Source of the DNA: Paraburkholderia phenoliruptrix
Lineage (GTDB): Bacteria; Pseudomonadota; Gammaproteobacteria; Burkholderiales; Burkholderiaceae
Assembly: GCF_902859825.1 (NCBI RefSeq)
Contig: NZ_CADIKB010000029.1
Coordinates: 1 to 64,000, forward strand
Length of the DNA stretch: 64,000 bases
Direction of reading: 5' to 3'
The notes under the pieces are model-generated. The model ran no database searches and was not told where the DNA came from. It saw nothing but the letters and a program-made list of their open reading frames with translations. A program made the position numbers and the translations under genes. Below, in pieces: positions 1 through 8,184 of the stretch (position 1 is the first letter of the stretch; each line of letters opens with the position of its first letter).

Positions 1-285
1 GCAGGCCGTAGTGGCCGAACCCGTCACGTATCGCCAGATCGCGCAACGTCCGCCAAAGGTCAAAGCTTCACCATAATGTGAAATTGTGGAGCTAAATGGA
101 TAGCCCTTATGGATGTACAGTAGTGCACGCGGATTCACGCCTCGTCACACCAACGGCTGGCCGGTTGATAACGCAAGTACGCGACCGGCACGATTGCGAC
201 GGCAGCCCAGGCTGCGATGAGCCGCGCATCGGCACGACGAGAGGCTCCCTTGCGTGGGAAAACCGGCGACTGGAGGGAAAGCAAC

Positions 286-693
286 ATGTTTCGATTGGTA
301 GGCGCGGGTGCAGTGCTGCTGATGGTTGCGTCGACAGTATCGGCAGGCGAACGCTATGTCGAAATCTGGAATCCGCCGGAGGCGCGTATCGGGCAGCCAC
401 TCAGGCAGTCGCTCACGCAGCCACTCACGCAGCCACTCACGCAGCCACTCACCCAACCATCCTGCAGGAAAAGCAACTGCAGAACGGGGCACCCGTCGCG
501 TCACTCGACTGCATTGACGCCGCACCGTGTGGCTGACCCTCTCGCCAATCCTTCTGCGCACAGCCGGGTCCGGGCAGACAATTCGAAGAAGCACGCGGAT
601 CCTCGACCCGCCGAGCTGCCGCGCATCATCACGCCGGAAGGCAACATCTTCCGGGTAGGCACACGTGACGCGACGGTCAGCGTGCTGCGCTAG
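286..693 (+). CDS. Small exported protein with tetrapeptide repeat, unknown function
   Basis: About 135 residues. The start at 286 is chosen because a purine-rich ribosome binding site (ggaggg) lies just upstream and because it opens directly into a signal peptide (MFRLVGAGAVLLMVASTVSA) with probable cleavage after the SA. The mature part begins GERYVEIWNPPEAR, a sequence I associate with small exported proteins of Burkholderia-group genomes that have no assigned role. Residues about 36-56 are a repeat of the unit QPLT encoded by a 12-bp tandem repeat. The remainder is basic and rich in His, Arg, Ser and Pro, ending in a more ordered stretch (LPRIITPEGNIFRVG). No catalytic motif is visible. 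It is monocistronic as far as the sequence shows. Confidence 0.6.
   Translation: MFRLVGAGAVLLMVASTVSAGERYVEIWNPPEARIGQPLRQSLTQPLTQPLTQPLTQPSCRKSNCRTGHPSRHSTALTPHRVADPLANPSAHSRVRADNSKKHADPRPAELPRIITPEGNIFRVGTRDATVSVLR
393..452 (+). repeat. 12-bp tandem repeat inside the exported-protein gene
   Basis: Five consecutive 12-bp units related to gcagccactcac; the first two units are diverged and the last three are identical. The unit length is a multiple of three, so copy-number change would add or remove the tetrapeptide QPLT without breaking the frame. Confidence 0.85.
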
Positions 694-1643
694 CAGCTTT
701 CCGGCACGGACCGCGGCCGCGACAAGCGCCAGTCGACGCCACCTGGGCAAGAAACACGCGCTTTTTATGCTGCGGCTCAACGACGCGAGCCACGCGTCGT
801 GCTGCAATCTTCCCCTGTAACGTCGTGAACCCTGCTCACGCTTTACGACATTCCGAACTCAATATCGAGCCCCCGCGCGGCACATAAAAACATCCTTTGG
901 GCCAGCGCGAACCCGTCTCCCGCGACAAAACCAATTGACGGCATGGCTGGCTCGTATATGCTGGTTAACAGGCGATCGTAAGCCCCGCTTCGCAAAACAC
1001 ATTGTCGTATCTTGCGAAGCAGCAAATCCGCTTTGCAACGGATAAACCGATCAGCCAGGCGTGCTATTTCTCAGCAGCACGTTCAACCTGTTCAACGTCG
1101 CTAGTCGAGTGTCATCGTGAGAGTCCGTGGCCCTTTGGTGAGATGGAACCGCAGTCAGGCGAGCTGTCCTCGCGCTGACGGCGCCATTGCCAACGGCAGC
1201 AGCGGCAGCCTTGCGTTCCGCCGCTTCCTGTCCGTCTTCACAATTCTTTCGCGTCGTTCCGTTCGACGTCACAACTCCGTCTCCGCGCGCGCGTTCATCG
1301 CCGTGCGCACAGACGAGGTCGCTTCGCTGTTGCCCTAGCGCCTCCCTCCTGTTTGCCCTTCGATCCGTCCGTCTGGCTGAACGCGTCTGTGCCACGCGCG
1401 CGTTCGCGCACGCGCAGCGTTATTTGACGTCGCTCTGTCCGGCTCGCGTGCGCCTTGCCGCGCCCCGCGACGGGCGGCATCGAACGGTGCATCAGTTCAT
1501 TACGCGCGGCGCGTTCCGTTGACGGCGACCGCCCGCCCTGCTCCGGTGACCTGACACGGCGCATCCGGCCGCGACCTGGTACCGCAGCGTATTTCGAAGC
1601 ACTCCGTGCCGCATTCGCGGCTCTACAAACACATCTATTCGTT
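694..1643. other. Gap of about 950 bp upstream of the polyamine operon
   Basis: No convincing gene. A possible small reading frame runs on the minus strand between about 1070 and 843; it has only a TTG start at 1025 and gives a 60-residue cationic peptide with no recognised domain. The stretch 840-1020 is visibly richer in A/T than its surroundings. The GC-rich frames in 1050-1640 have proline/arginine-rich or random composition and look like non-coding shadows. The operon promoter presumably lies in the last part of this gap, but I see no clean -35/-10 pair. Confidence 0.4.
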
Positions 1644-2435
1644 ATGCGAAATAAACCGCTAATCGGCATTAGTGCCGACAGAACGACGATAGGCAGCCAC
1701 CCGTCGCACCTAGCCGGCGAGAAATACATCACGGCCATCGTGGACGGCTCAAACGCGCTGGCCATGCTGCTGCCCGCACTCGGCGAGCGTCAATCCACGC
1801 AAGACGTGCTGGCCGCGGTCGACGGCCTGCTCTTTACCGGCAGCTATTCCAATGTCGAGCCGCGCCGCTACGGCGGCGAGCCCGCCGCGCCCGGCACGCT
1901 GCACGACGCGGCCCGCGACGCGACCACGCTGCCCCTGCTTCGCGCCGCAATCGCAGCCGGCGTGCCCGTGCTCGCCATATGCCGAGGGTTCCAGGAAATG
2001 AATGTGGTGTTCGGCGGAACGTTGCATCAGAGCGTTCACACGACGCCGGGTCTCAACGACCATCGCGAGAACAGGCACGACAGCCTCGACGTGCAATACG
2101 CGCCCTCTCATTCGGTCTCGCTCGCACGGGGCGGTCTATTGCAACGTCTTGCACACGGCGCACAGGAAGCGCGCGTGAATTCATTGCACGGCCAGGGCAT
2201 TGGGCGATTGGGCACGGGCCTCACGATCGAAGCCACGGCGCCCGACGGGCTCATCGAAGCGGTCAGCGTGACACATGCGCGCGCTTTTGCGCTGGGCGTG
2301 CAGTGGCATCCCGAGTGGAAGCATGCGGACGACGCGCTCTGCGCTGCAATTTTTCGTGCATTTGGCGACGCCTGCCGCGATCGGATGCGCGCAAGAGACG
2401 ACGGTCGCGCGGCACCGGCTGTTACGCATAACTAA
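1644..2435 (+). CDS. puuD: Gamma-glutamyl-polyamine hydrolase (class I glutamine amidotransferase fold)
   Basis: 263 residues, the normal size for the PuuD/SpuA peptidase C26 family. These cytosolic enzymes hydrolyse gamma-glutamyl-GABA or related gamma-glutamylated polyamine products. The nucleophile is Cys113 in AICRGFQEMN, and the His222/Glu224 pair is seen in QWHPEW, so the triad is complete. The open frame extends upstream to 1455, but that extension is low-complexity arginine/proline sequence, while the conserved opening (NKPLIGIS) follows directly from the ATG at 1644. No good ribosome binding site precedes that ATG. It is the first gene of a three-gene operon with the synthetase (30 bp downstream) and the aminotransferase, matching the spuA-spuB-spuC order known in Pseudomonas. 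Confidence 0.85.
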   Translation: MRNKPLIGISADRTTIGSHPSHLAGEKYITAIVDGSNALAMLLPALGERQSTQDVLAAVDGLLFTGSYSNVEPRRYGGEPAAPGTLHDAARDATTLPLLRAAIAAGVPVLAICRGFQEMNVVFGGTLHQSVHTTPGLNDHRENRHDSLDVQYAPSHSVSLARGGLLQRLAHGAQEARVNSLHGQGIGRLGTGLTIEATAPDGLIEAVSVTHARAFALGVQWHPEWKHADDALCAAIFRAFGDACRDRMRARDDGRAAPAVTHN

Positions 2436-2465
2436 CTGCGGCCCAACAGAACAGAGAGAACCATC

Positions 2466-3800
2466 ATGCATGACATCGACGATTTTCTAAAGAAGAACCA
2501 CGTCACCGAGATCGAAGCGATCATTCCGGACATGGCCGGCATCGCACGCGGCAAGATCATCCCGCGCAGCAAGTTCGAGTCCGGCGAATCGATGCGCCTG
2601 CCGCAGGCGGTCATGATTCAGACGGTCACCGGCGACTATCCGGACGACGGCACGCTGACCGGCGTCACGGATCCGGACATGGTGTGCGTTCCCGACGCCA
2701 CGACGATCCGCATGATCCCTTGGGCTGTCGATCCGACCGCCCAGGTGATTCACGATTGCGTGCACTTCGACGGCACGCCCGTCGCGATCTCGCCACGCCG
2801 TGTGCTGCGCCGCGTACTGGAGCTGTATCGCGCGAAGGGCTGGAAGCCCGTCATCGCGCCCGAGCTCGAGTTTTATCTGGTGGATATGAACAAGGACCCT
2901 GACCTGCCCTTGCAACCGCCGATCGGCCGCACGGGGCGTCCGGAGACCGGGCGCCAGTCGTATTCGATAGAAGCCGTGAACGAATTCGATCCGCTCTTCG
3001 AAGATATCTACGAGTACTGCGAGGTGCAGGAACTCGAAGTGGATACGCTGATTCACGAAGTGGGCGCCGCGCAGATGGAGATCAACTTCATGCACGGCGA
3101 TCCGCTGAAACTCGCGGACAGCGTGTTCCTCTTCAAGCGCACGGTGCGTGAAGCCGCGCTGCGTCACAAGATGTACGCGACCTTCATGGCCAAGCCGATG
3201 GAAGGCGAGCCGGGATCGGCCATGCATATGCACCAGAGCCTCGTGGACGAAGAGACCGGCCGCAATCTTTTCACCGCCGCGGACGGCAAACCGACCTCGC
3301 TATTCACGAGCTATATCGCCGGCTTGCAGAAATACACGCCCGCGTTAATGCCTATTTTCGCGCCGTATATCAACTCCTACCGGCGGCTGTCGCGCTTCAT
3401 GGCCGCGCCGATCAACGTGGCCTGGGGCTATGACAACCGCACGGTCGGCTTTCGCATTCCGCATTCGGGGCCCGCGGCGCGCCGCATAGAAAACCGCATT
3501 CCGGGCGTGGATTGCAACCCGTACCTCGCGATTGCGGCGACGCTCGCGGCGGGTTATCTCGGCATCACACAAAGGCTCGACGCCACCGAGCCGCTGCTGA
3601 GCGATGGGTACGAGTTGCCGTATCAACTGCCGCGCAATCTCGAAGACGGACTAACCTTGATGAGCGCGTGCGAGCCCATTGCCGAAGTACTCGGCGAGAA
3701 ATTCGTGAAGGCGTACCTCGCGCTGAAGGAGACCGAATACGAAGCGTTTTTCCGCGTGATCAGCTCGTGGGAACGCCGGCATTTGCTGCTGCACGTCTAA
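2466..3800 (+). CDS. puuA: Glutamine synthetase-family gamma-glutamylpolyamine synthetase
   Basis: 444 residues with the glutamine synthetase fold: an N-terminal beta-grasp part, then the catalytic part with EFYLVD, a metal-binding stretch around HEVGAAQMEINF, GSAMHMHQSL and the ATP/glutamate-site region around PHSGPAARRIENRIPG. Members of this branch (PuuA/SpuB) ligate glutamate to putrescine or another amine using ATP rather than making glutamine. That assignment rests mainly on the neighbours: a gamma-glutamyl hydrolase upstream and a polyamine-type aminotransferase 27 bp downstream. A purine-rich site (agagagaa) precedes the ATG. It could instead act on another amine such as ethanolamine or spermidine; the sequence alone does not decide this. 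Confidence 0.85.
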   Translation: MHDIDDFLKKNHVTEIEAIIPDMAGIARGKIIPRSKFESGESMRLPQAVMIQTVTGDYPDDGTLTGVTDPDMVCVPDATTIRMIPWAVDPTAQVIHDCVHFDGTPVAISPRRVLRRVLELYRAKGWKPVIAPELEFYLVDMNKDPDLPLQPPIGRTGRPETGRQSYSIEAVNEFDPLFEDIYEYCEVQELEVDTLIHEVGAAQMEINFMHGDPLKLADSVFLFKRTVREAALRHKMYATFMAKPMEGEPGSAMHMHQSLVDEETGRNLFTAADGKPTSLFTSYIAGLQKYTPALMPIFAPYINSYRRLSRFMAAPINVAWGYDNRTVGFRIPHSGPAARRIENRIPGVDCNPYLAIAATLAAGYLGITQRLDATEPLLSDGYELPYQLPRNLEDGLTLMSACEPIAEVLGEKFVKAYLALKETEYEAFFRVISSWERRHLLLHV

Positions 3801-3827
3801 TGCAAAGAGAAAATACCAGGAGACTGT

Positions 3828-5264
3828 ATGAGTTACAGAACAGAAGAGATCGCCTACGTGCAAGCGGCGCCGTCCGCCGCGAACCGGCGCGCCGAAACGC
3901 AACGCAGCACCGCGGAACTTCGCGCGCTCGACGCCGCGCATCACATTCATCCGTTTTCGGATATGGGCGCGCTCAATCGCAACGGCAGCCGCGTGATCGT
4001 GAAAGCGCACGGCGTGTACTTGTGGGATTCCGAGGGCAACAAGATTATCGACGGCATGGCCGGGCTATGGTGTGTGAACGTCGGCTATGGGCGCAAGGAA
4101 CTCGCCGATGCAGCGTATCGGCAAATGCTGGAATTGCCCTACTACAACACGTTCTTCAAGACGACGCACCCGCCCGTCATCGAATTGTCCGCGCTGCTCG
4201 CCGAGCTCGCGCCGCAGCCGTTCAATCACTTTTTCTACTGCAATAGCGGCTCGGAGGGCAACGACACCGTGCTGCGCATCGTTCATCAATACTGGGCCAC
4301 GCAGCGCAAGCCTGCCAAAAAGGTCGTGATTTCGCGCAGAAACGGCTATCACGGTTCGACGATTGCAGGCGGCACGCTCGGCGGCATGGGCTATATGCAT
4401 GAGCAGATGCCGTCGAAAGTCGAAAACATCGTGCACATCGACCAGCCGTATTTCTTCGGCGAGGCCGGAAGCGGCCAGACACAGGAAGAATTCGCTCTGG
4501 CCCGCGCCCAGCAACTGGAGGCAAAGATCCTCGAAATTGGCGCTGATAACGTGGCCGCGTTCATTGGCGAGCCGTTCCAGGGCGCGGGCGGCGTGATCTT
4601 TCCTGGCTCGTCCTACTGGCCGGAAATTCAGCGCATCTGCCGTCAATACGACGTGCTGCTGGTCGCAGACGAAGTCATCGGCGGATTTGGCCGCACGGGA
4701 GAATGGTTCGCGCATCAGCATTTTGGCTTCGAGCCGGATCTCATCACGCTTGCCAAGGGGCTCACAAGCGGCTACGTGCCGATGGGCGCCGTCGGCCTGC
4801 ACGATCGCGTTGCGACCGCCATTATCGAGAACGGCGAGTTCAATCACGGCCTCACCTACTCCGGGCATCCGGTCGCGGCCGCCGTGGCCGTGGCAAACCT
4901 CAGGCTGCTGCGCGACGAGAAGATCGTCGAGCGCGTCAAAACGGACACGGGGCCATACTTCCAGAAAAAGCTGCGCGACACCCTGGCGAACCATCCGATT
5001 GTCGGCGAGATTGCGGGCGCTGGGCTCGTGGCCGGCGTGCAACTGGCAGAAGAGCCGTCATCGCGTAGACGCTTTGCAAACGGCGGCGATGTCGGCACGC
5101 TCTGCCGCGACTTCTGCTTCAACGGCAACCTGATCATGCGCGCAAGCGGGGACCGCATGCTGCTGTCGCCGCCGCTCGTCATCAGCCGGGAGGAAATCGA
5201 CGAGATCGTCGCGAAGGCAAAAAGCGCCATCGATGCGACAGCGCGACAACTCGGCGTGTCATAA
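3828..5264 (+). CDS. spuC: Class III PLP aminotransferase, putrescine/polyamine-pyruvate type
   Basis: 478 residues, typical of the class III (omega-amine:pyruvate/putrescine:pyruvate) aminotransferases. The PLP-binding lysine is Lys310 in LAKGLTSGYVPMGAV. The cofactor-phosphate contacts NSGSEGNDT, the aspartate in LLVADEVIGGFGRTG and the region GAGLVAGVQL are all present. An aggaga site sits eight bases before the ATG. It is the last gene of the puuD-puuA-spuC run and would transaminate putrescine to 4-aminobutanal with pyruvate as acceptor, or act on a glutamylated intermediate. No aldehyde dehydrogenase or GABA aminotransferase follows, so the rest of the route must be encoded elsewhere. 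Confidence 0.85.
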   Translation: MSYRTEEIAYVQAAPSAANRRAETQRSTAELRALDAAHHIHPFSDMGALNRNGSRVIVKAHGVYLWDSEGNKIIDGMAGLWCVNVGYGRKELADAAYRQMLELPYYNTFFKTTHPPVIELSALLAELAPQPFNHFFYCNSGSEGNDTVLRIVHQYWATQRKPAKKVVISRRNGYHGSTIAGGTLGGMGYMHEQMPSKVENIVHIDQPYFFGEAGSGQTQEEFALARAQQLEAKILEIGADNVAAFIGEPFQGAGGVIFPGSSYWPEIQRICRQYDVLLVADEVIGGFGRTGEWFAHQHFGFEPDLITLAKGLTSGYVPMGAVGLHDRVATAIIENGEFNHGLTYSGHPVAAAVAVANLRLLRDEKIVERVKTDTGPYFQKKLRDTLANHPIVGEIAGAGLVAGVQLAEEPSSRRRFANGGDVGTLCRDFCFNGNLIMRASGDRMLLSPPLVISREEIDEIVAKAKSAIDATARQLGVS

Positions 5265-5300
5265 GCTTTACGCTCGGATCGGCGTGCGCGTGGCGGGTTC

Positions 5301-5341
5301 TCGTGCGGGCTTGCGTGCGGGCTGTCGTGCGGGTTTGCGTG
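5301..5341 (+). repeat. Two near-identical 17-bp direct repeats after the aminotransferase gene
   Basis: tcgtgcgggcttgcgtg at 5301-5317 recurs at 5325-5341 with one change. They lie in the 250-bp gap between the polyamine operon and the TerB-like gene. Role unknown; they may only be slippage products. Confidence 0.6.
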
Positions 5342-5512
5342 ATAACCCCGCGTATGCCGGCTCCGCAAAGAAAGCGGCGCCGCAAGCCGGTGCTCAACGA
5401 GTCTTCGTATTTACCGAACCTTCACTTCGTGATTAGCAGATTTATTCGACACGAACATTGCCGGAGACTGGGCTCATCTTCAATACGGACATCGTCCGCG
5501 AAAGGACCGATC

Positions 5513-5989
5513 ATGCGCACCTATCCGCGAAACAGTAAAGAAGCAGCCGCACGAATCGTCGCGCTTGCGCTCACGTCAGACGGCCACGTCTGCAGCTCCG
5601 AGGAGCGCGCTCTCGACAAGCTGAACATAGCCGGCGAGCTCGGCCTTGCGCCGGCGCAATTTGCGCAGATTCTACAGGCGCTCTGTGAGGACCGCTCGAT
5701 TGCGCAGCTGTCGTCCGCGCCTCCCATGGGGCGCCTCGACGCCGCGCTGCTGGCCATATTGATCGACGAAATCGACGATCCCGCGCTGCGCCGCAAGGTC
5801 ATTCGTTTATGCGTTGCAGTCACGGTGGCCGACGACTATCTCGCGGACGGTGAAATTGCCCTGCTCGCCGCGGTGTTCGACGCATGGGGCCACCAGTTGA
5901 AACCCGCCGCAAGCCGGCGCGGCGTTCCGTCGCCTGCGTTTCGCGGTTACACGCGCGCGGCGTCCACGACCTCGGAAGCCAGCCCGTGA
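5513..5989 (+). CDS. TerB-like (tellurite resistance/Co-chaperone TerB fold) protein
   Basis: 158 residues. The helical pattern, with acidic motifs such as LTSDGHVCSSEERALDKL near the start and VTVADDYLADGEIALLAAVF near residue 110, resembles the TerB fold, whose conserved acidic residues bind metal in some members. The ATG at 5513 is chosen because aaagga lies just upstream; the longer open frame before it is arginine-rich and unlikely to be translated. The last 40 residues after the fold are low-complexity and overlap the 3' end of the convergent nhaR-like gene by 43 bp. A TerC-family membrane protein is encoded 1 kb away, which makes a linked metal or stress role plausible but unproven. 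Confidence 0.6.
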   Translation: MRTYPRNSKEAAARIVALALTSDGHVCSSEERALDKLNIAGELGLAPAQFAQILQALCEDRSIAQLSSAPPMGRLDAALLAILIDEIDDPALRRKVIRLCVAVTVADDYLADGEIALLAAVFDAWGHQLKPAASRRGVPSPAFRGYTRAASTTSEASP

Positions 5990-6828
5990 TGCTGGCCACG
6001 GCGGGAGCGGATCGCGTGAATCTCTTCGATCACGCCTTCCGCGCGGCCGAGCCGGCGCAAGCCGCGTAGCAGCGACAGATCGTCGGCGCCCAGTTCCGCG
6101 AGCGGAAACACGCCGAGACCGCGCGCGGCAAAGACCGCCATCAGCGCACTGTCCTCGAATTCGCCCACCACGCGCGGCCGGATGCCTTGCGAATCGAACC
6201 AGCGGTCGAGCCGCGCGCGCAATGCGGCATGGCGCGTGGGCAGCAGCACCGGCAGCTCGGCGAGGCACTGCGGAAAGCCCGCTCGCGCGGATTTGCGCAC
6301 GATCTCGGCCGGCCCGTACCAATCGACCGGCGAGCCCACGAGCCGCTGACTCAACACACGCAAATCGGAGTTGTGCGGCGCCGGCTGACAGGCGAGCACC
6401 AGATCGAGCCGGTGCAGCGCGAGTTCGGACAACAGCTCGGCAGGCTCGCCCTCGTGACAGAGCAGTCTGAGCGAAGGCGTGCCGAGCACCGGCGCAAGAA
6501 GCGCATGAGCCGCGAGCTTGGAAATACCGTCCGAGAGGCCGACTGCAAGCCGCGCGACACCCTCGCCGCCCGCCTCATGCATGTCGTCGAGCAGCGCCTC
6601 GCCGAGCTGGAAAATCTGCTCCGCGCGGCTGAACGCCGTCTCGCCGGCTTCGGTCATGGTGACGCCGCGGCCGGCCGGTTTCAGCAACTGTCGCCCAAGG
6701 GATTTTTCGAGCTCGCGCACCTGCGCGCTGATGGTCTGCACCGCCATATCGAGCCGCTCGGCCGCGCGCGCAAAGCCGCCCTCCTTCACGACGATCCAGA
6801 AATAGTACAAGTGACGGTAGTTGAGCAT
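5947..6828 (-). CDS. nhaR: NhaR-type LysR transcriptional regulator
   Basis: 293 residues. The N-terminal winged helix (residues 1-60, opening MLNYRHLYYFWIVVKEGG, then RAAERLDMAVQTISAQVREL) is characteristic of NhaR, the LysR-type activator of sodium/proton antiporter genes in enterobacteria. The rest is the periplasmic-binding-protein-like effector domain with the usual LysR length. It is divergent from the TerC-family gene at 6960, leaving about 130 bp for shared control. No antiporter gene is nearby, so the likely target here is the TerC-type transporter; that is inference from position. Confidence 0.8.
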   Translation of the reverse strand: MLNYRHLYYFWIVVKEGGFARAAERLDMAVQTISAQVRELEKSLGRQLLKPAGRGVTMTEAGETAFSRAEQIFQLGEALLDDMHEAGGEGVARLAVGLSDGISKLAAHALLAPVLGTPSLRLLCHEGEPAELLSELALHRLDLVLACQPAPHNSDLRVLSQRLVGSPVDWYGPAEIVRKSARAGFPQCLAELPVLLPTRHAALRARLDRWFDSQGIRPRVVGEFEDSALMAVFAARGLGVFPLAELGADDLSLLRGLRRLGRAEGVIEEIHAIRSRRGQHHGLASEVVDAARV

Positions 6829-6959
6829 GATGGTGCCGACGGACGTGAACTTCGAAAAAACCGATCTATTCGTCAGCTTAACACTGGTTTATCCGAGTCG
6901 TGCGGGCGGCGATCATAGGCGCTATCCGATCATTAACTCATCCGTTCGCTCACCGACTC

Positions 6960-7727
6960 ATGGACACTCTGCTCGCCCTCGTTGCCGACCCCGCTGCGTG
7001 GGTAGCGCTCCTCACGCTCGTCGTGATGGAAGTCGTGCTCGGCATCGACAACCTGATCTTCATTTCGATCCTGAGCAACAAGCTGCCCGAGGCGCAGCGC
7101 GCCCGCACGCAGCGTCTTGGCATCATGCTCGCGCTGGTGCTGCGGCTCGGCCTGCTCGGCACGGTCGCGTGGATCGCGCAGTTGACCGCGCCCGCCATTG
7201 CGCTGTTCGGCCACGCGTTCTCGTGGCGCGACCTCATTCTGCTCGGCGGTGGTTTTTTCCTCGTCTGGAAGGCGACGCGCGAAATGCACCATCACGTCAC
7301 GCACGCCCCCGCGGAGGATGAAAGCAGGAGCGCGGGCGGCACCGTGCAGTTGACCGTCGCGGGCGCAATCGGCCAGATCCTGCTGCTCGATATCGTGTTC
7401 TCGGTCGACAGCATCATCACCGCGGTCGGCATGACCGACCACATGCCGATCATGTTCGTCGCGGTGATCTGTGCTGTCCTCGCGATGCTGTTTGCCGCGC
7501 GTCCGCTGTCGCAGTTCATCGAACGCAATCCGACCATCGTGACGCTTGCGTTGAGCTTCCTGCTCGTGATCGGCATGACGCTGATTGCGGAAGGCTTTGG
7601 TACGCACGTGCCGAAAGCGTACATCTACGTGGCGATGGCGTTCTCCGCATTCGTCGAGGCGGTGAACATGCTGGTGCGGCGCGCCAGGTCCCGACGCGCG
7701 GCCGGCGCGGGCGGCATGGGCCAGTAA
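6960..7727 (+). CDS. TerC-family integral membrane protein (probable metal-ion exporter)
   Basis: 255 residues with about seven hydrophobic segments. The first contains MEVVLGIDNLIFISIL and a later one DIVFSVDSIITAVGM; these two acidic, asparagine/serine-bearing motifs are the signature of the TerC family, some members of which export manganese. A polar loop containing HHHVTHAP sits in the middle. The ATG at 6960 opens directly into the first membrane segment; a GTG at 6900 could add 20 residues, and neither has a good ribosome binding site. It is divergent from the nhaR-like regulator and about 75 bp upstream of a zinc-ribbon protein gene. Confidence 0.8.
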   Translation: MDTLLALVADPAAWVALLTLVVMEVVLGIDNLIFISILSNKLPEAQRARTQRLGIMLALVLRLGLLGTVAWIAQLTAPAIALFGHAFSWRDLILLGGGFFLVWKATREMHHHVTHAPAEDESRSAGGTVQLTVAGAIGQILLLDIVFSVDSIITAVGMTDHMPIMFVAVICAVLAMLFAARPLSQFIERNPTIVTLALSFLLVIGMTLIAEGFGTHVPKAYIYVAMAFSAFVEAVNMLVRRARSRRAAGAGGMGQ

Positions 7728-7801
7728 CGGCTGTGTGACAAGCACCCGCGAGCCACGCGCCCCCCGATGTTCTTCTACTCATCCTGTCGAGGAGCAACAC
7801 T

Positions 7802-8095
7802 ATGAAATGCCCTGTTTGCACAACACCTGACCTGCTGATGACCGAGCGCCGCTCGATCGAAATCGACTACTGTCCCGAGTGCCGCGGCGTGTGGCTCGAT
7901 CGCGGGGAACTCGACAAGCTGATCGCGCAGGATGCCGCACAGACCGCCGCGCCCGCCCACGCGCGCCCGGTTCGCGACGACCGCCGCGAGCGCGAGCACC
8001 TTTACGACGGCGAGCGCCGTTATGACGAGCATCGTTCGGGCTATCGCACCCACAAGAAAAAGCGCTCGATTTTCGACGTGTTCGATTTTGATTGA
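7802..8095 (+). CDS. TFIIB-type zinc-ribbon domain protein
   Basis: 97 residues. The N-terminal third is a zinc ribbon with Cys3, Cys6, Cys24 and Cys27 (MKCPVC ... YCPECRGVWLDRGELDKL), the hallmark of the bacterial zf-TFIIB family. The C-terminal half is a highly charged, arginine-, glutamate- and histidine-rich tail ending in KKKRSIFDVFDFD. A gagg-type site precedes the ATG. Function of the family is not established; RNA or protein binding is only a guess. Confidence 0.8.
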   Translation: MKCPVCTTPDLLMTERRSIEIDYCPECRGVWLDRGELDKLIAQDAAQTAAPAHARPVRDDRREREHLYDGERRYDEHRSGYRTHKKKRSIFDVFDFD

Positions 8096-8184
8096 GCGAG
8101 ATGCACGGGCTGCCGTCCCATCGCTTGTCAAGCTGGTCCAACACCCTGCATGGCGCGTAGCAACGGCACGCCTCATCCACGCGA

